Assembly: GCA_041390145.1 (NCBI GenBank)
Contig: JAWKQM010000006.1
Span: forward strand, 62,001-126,000
Origin: Gemmatimonadales bacterium
Lineage (GTDB): Bacteria; Gemmatimonadota; Gemmatimonadetes; Gemmatimonadales; GWC2-71-9
Length of the DNA: 64,000 nucleotides
Reading direction: 5' to 3'
Made by a program: the position numbers and the translations under genes. Below, one piece after another: positions 62,944 to 64,000 of this stretch; positions within the stretch are counted from its first letter, which is position 1, and the number at the start of each line of letters is the position of its first letter. The notes under the pieces were generated by a model. The model did no database searches. It was not told the origin of the DNA and worked only from the letters and a program-made list of their open reading frames with translations.

Positions 62944-64000
62944 TCGACTTTCTTTCCCGGCTCGGCGCAGGGCGCGTGTTCCTCGGAGCGGTTGGCCTGC
63001 TGGTGCTTGGCCTGGCCGGATGCACCGAGGACTTTACCACCCCAGGTTCCTGTCCCCAGACCTGTCCGGGGGGGAACATCGTCATCCGCGACACCGTCAT
63101 CGACGCGGTGTTCGACGGTGACAGCACCTACTCCGGTTACGTTGCCGCGGGTGACGGCACGGGGCTCCTCGTGTCCACCGCCGACTCCGCCGATCAGATT
63201 CTGACGGCGATGCGTTTCGGTCTGCTGCCCGACTCCGTCAGTATCCTCGACACCCTCTACACCTTCACGATCGACAGTGTCGCGATCAGTCTCGGGGTCC
63301 TGGCCCGGGATTCCTCCGCGACGGGCCTGGCGCTGCAGGTGTACCGGGCGCCGGCAACCCTCGACAGCGGGGTCACCTATACGGACGTGGCCGGGTATCT
63401 GACGCCCGGGACGTTCGTGGACAGCCTCCTAATTCCCGATACGCTGCAGAACGGGAACGTGCGGGCGGTGTTTGCCGGAGCCGACCTCGCCAAGCTGGAA
63501 ATCCCGGCGGCCGACAGCGGCGTGCTGGCCCTCGCGGTGTCCCTCACGGCCGACGCCAGCACCGGGGTCGAACTGGGCAACCTCACCGCCGGCACCTTCA
63601 TCCCGACGGTCACCTGGTACATCAGCGTGCCGGAAGTCGACTCCGCGAACCAGCCGGCGGCCATTCGCCGGGTGCCCAACTTTGCCACTTTCGTCCAGCA
63701 GAACCCGCCTGTGCCCACGGCGAATCAGCTGCTCGTCGGCGGCGCACCATCGTCACGGTTCATCGTCCGGTTCAACGTTCCCGACAGCATCCTGATCGGC
63801 GTGCAGATTCTTCGGGCGGAGCTGCTGCTCACGCCCGTCCAGCCGATCCAGGGCGTGCGGGACATCGGTACGACGCTCACGGCCCGCGGTGTGCTCAGTG
63901 ACCAGGGGGCCAAGTCGCCCTTGGTCCCGTTGCTCGCTGCCGTGACACCGGTGACGGTCGGCTCGGCGGACTCGGTGGTCATGGAAGTGGTGGACATCGT
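62940..64000 (+). CDS. Exported lipoprotein, truncated by the window end
   Basis: A TTG at 62940 overlaps the cdd stop as TTGA and has GAGG four bases upstream. The frame is open to the window end (more than 350 residues). The N-terminus is a lipoprotein signal (FLGAVGLLVLGLAGC) with the lipobox cysteine near residue 28. The body is Ser/Thr/Asp-rich and beta-like, with SSRFIVRFNVPDSIL and QILRAELLLTP segments that recall DNRLRE-type (TGF-beta-propeptide-like) surface domains. The 3' end is outside. Assignment to that family is tentative. Confidence 0.75.
   Translation, partial: MIDFLSRLGAGRVFLGAVGLLVLGLAGCTEDFTTPGSCPQTCPGGNIVIRDTVIDAVFDGDSTYSGYVAAGDGTGLLVSTADSADQILTAMRFGLLPDSVSILDTLYTFTIDSVAISLGVLARDSSATGLALQVYRAPATLDSGVTYTDVAGYLTPGTFVDSLLIPDTLQNGNVRAVFAGADLAKLEIPAADSGVLALAVSLTADASTGVELGNLTAGTFIPTVTWYISVPEVDSANQPAAIRRVPNFATFVQQNPPVPTANQLLVGGAPSSRFIVRFNVPDSILIGVQILRAELLLTPVQPIQGVRDIGTTLTARGVLSDQGAKSPLVPLLAAVTPVTVGSADSVVMEVVDI

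Overview
The window reads as one contiguous chromosomal segment of a high-GC, Gram-negative-type bacterium with very tight gene packing. Almost every gene is on the + strand and most start codons overlap the preceding stop (ATGA, GTGA, TTGA or TGATG). The protein content best fits the Gemmatimonadota: tandem Gemmatimonadota-style carboxypeptidase-regulatory-like secreted proteins, a TMEM260-like DUF2723 membrane protein, a type-2 IleRS, a meso-DAP type MurE, and an MglA/PATAN-rich chemosensory locus. This assignment is from family content only; no 16S gene is present. I see no insertion sequence, prophage, CRISPR array or integrase, and no gene-free stretch above 300 bases.

Layout. 1-2202: two tandem paralogous secreted proteins. 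2244-16056: a housekeeping block, tilS-hpt-ftsH-folP, a DUF2723 membrane protein, yggS-divIVA-ileS, a TraR/DksA-type zinc-finger protein, lspA and rluD. 16049-34276: a large co-directional chemosensory locus with cheW-cheY-cheA-cheC, a giant TPR protein, two PATAN (DUF4388) proteins, three Roadblock/LC7 domains, an MglA-type GTPase, a protein with two DnaA-like ATPase domains but no DNA-binding domain, then cheR-cheD-cheB-cheW-cheW, a TPR protein and a membrane metallopeptidase. 34289-36526: a small membrane protein, tRNA-Val, a TPR exported protein and tRNA-Asp. 36559-51758: the division and cell wall cluster rsmH-ftsL-ftsI-murE-murF-mraY-murD-ftsW-murG-murC-ftsQ-ftsA-ftsZ. 51758-62943: an M23 peptidase, a VWA-like membrane protein, ftsY, recG, asnS, mazG (the only convincing minus-strand gene), alr, a DUF1844 gene, deoB and cdd. 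62940-64000: the start of a lipoprotein gene cut by the window edge.

The most interesting part is the 16-33 kb locus. It has a full set of adaptation enzymes (CheR, CheB, CheC, CheD) and three CheW, but no receptor gene. Its middle is a polarity-type module: MglA, LC7 proteins that could act like MglB, PATAN adaptors and a tandem DnaA-type ATPase. This suggests control of a surface machine or cell polarity rather than flagellar switching, but that is inference. Other points to examine: a probable one-base deletion splitting ftsY, an IleRS whose HIGH motif reads GIHH (linked to mupirocin hyper-resistance), a likely CTG start codon for the DUF2723 gene, and candidate leaderless or bidirectional promoters.
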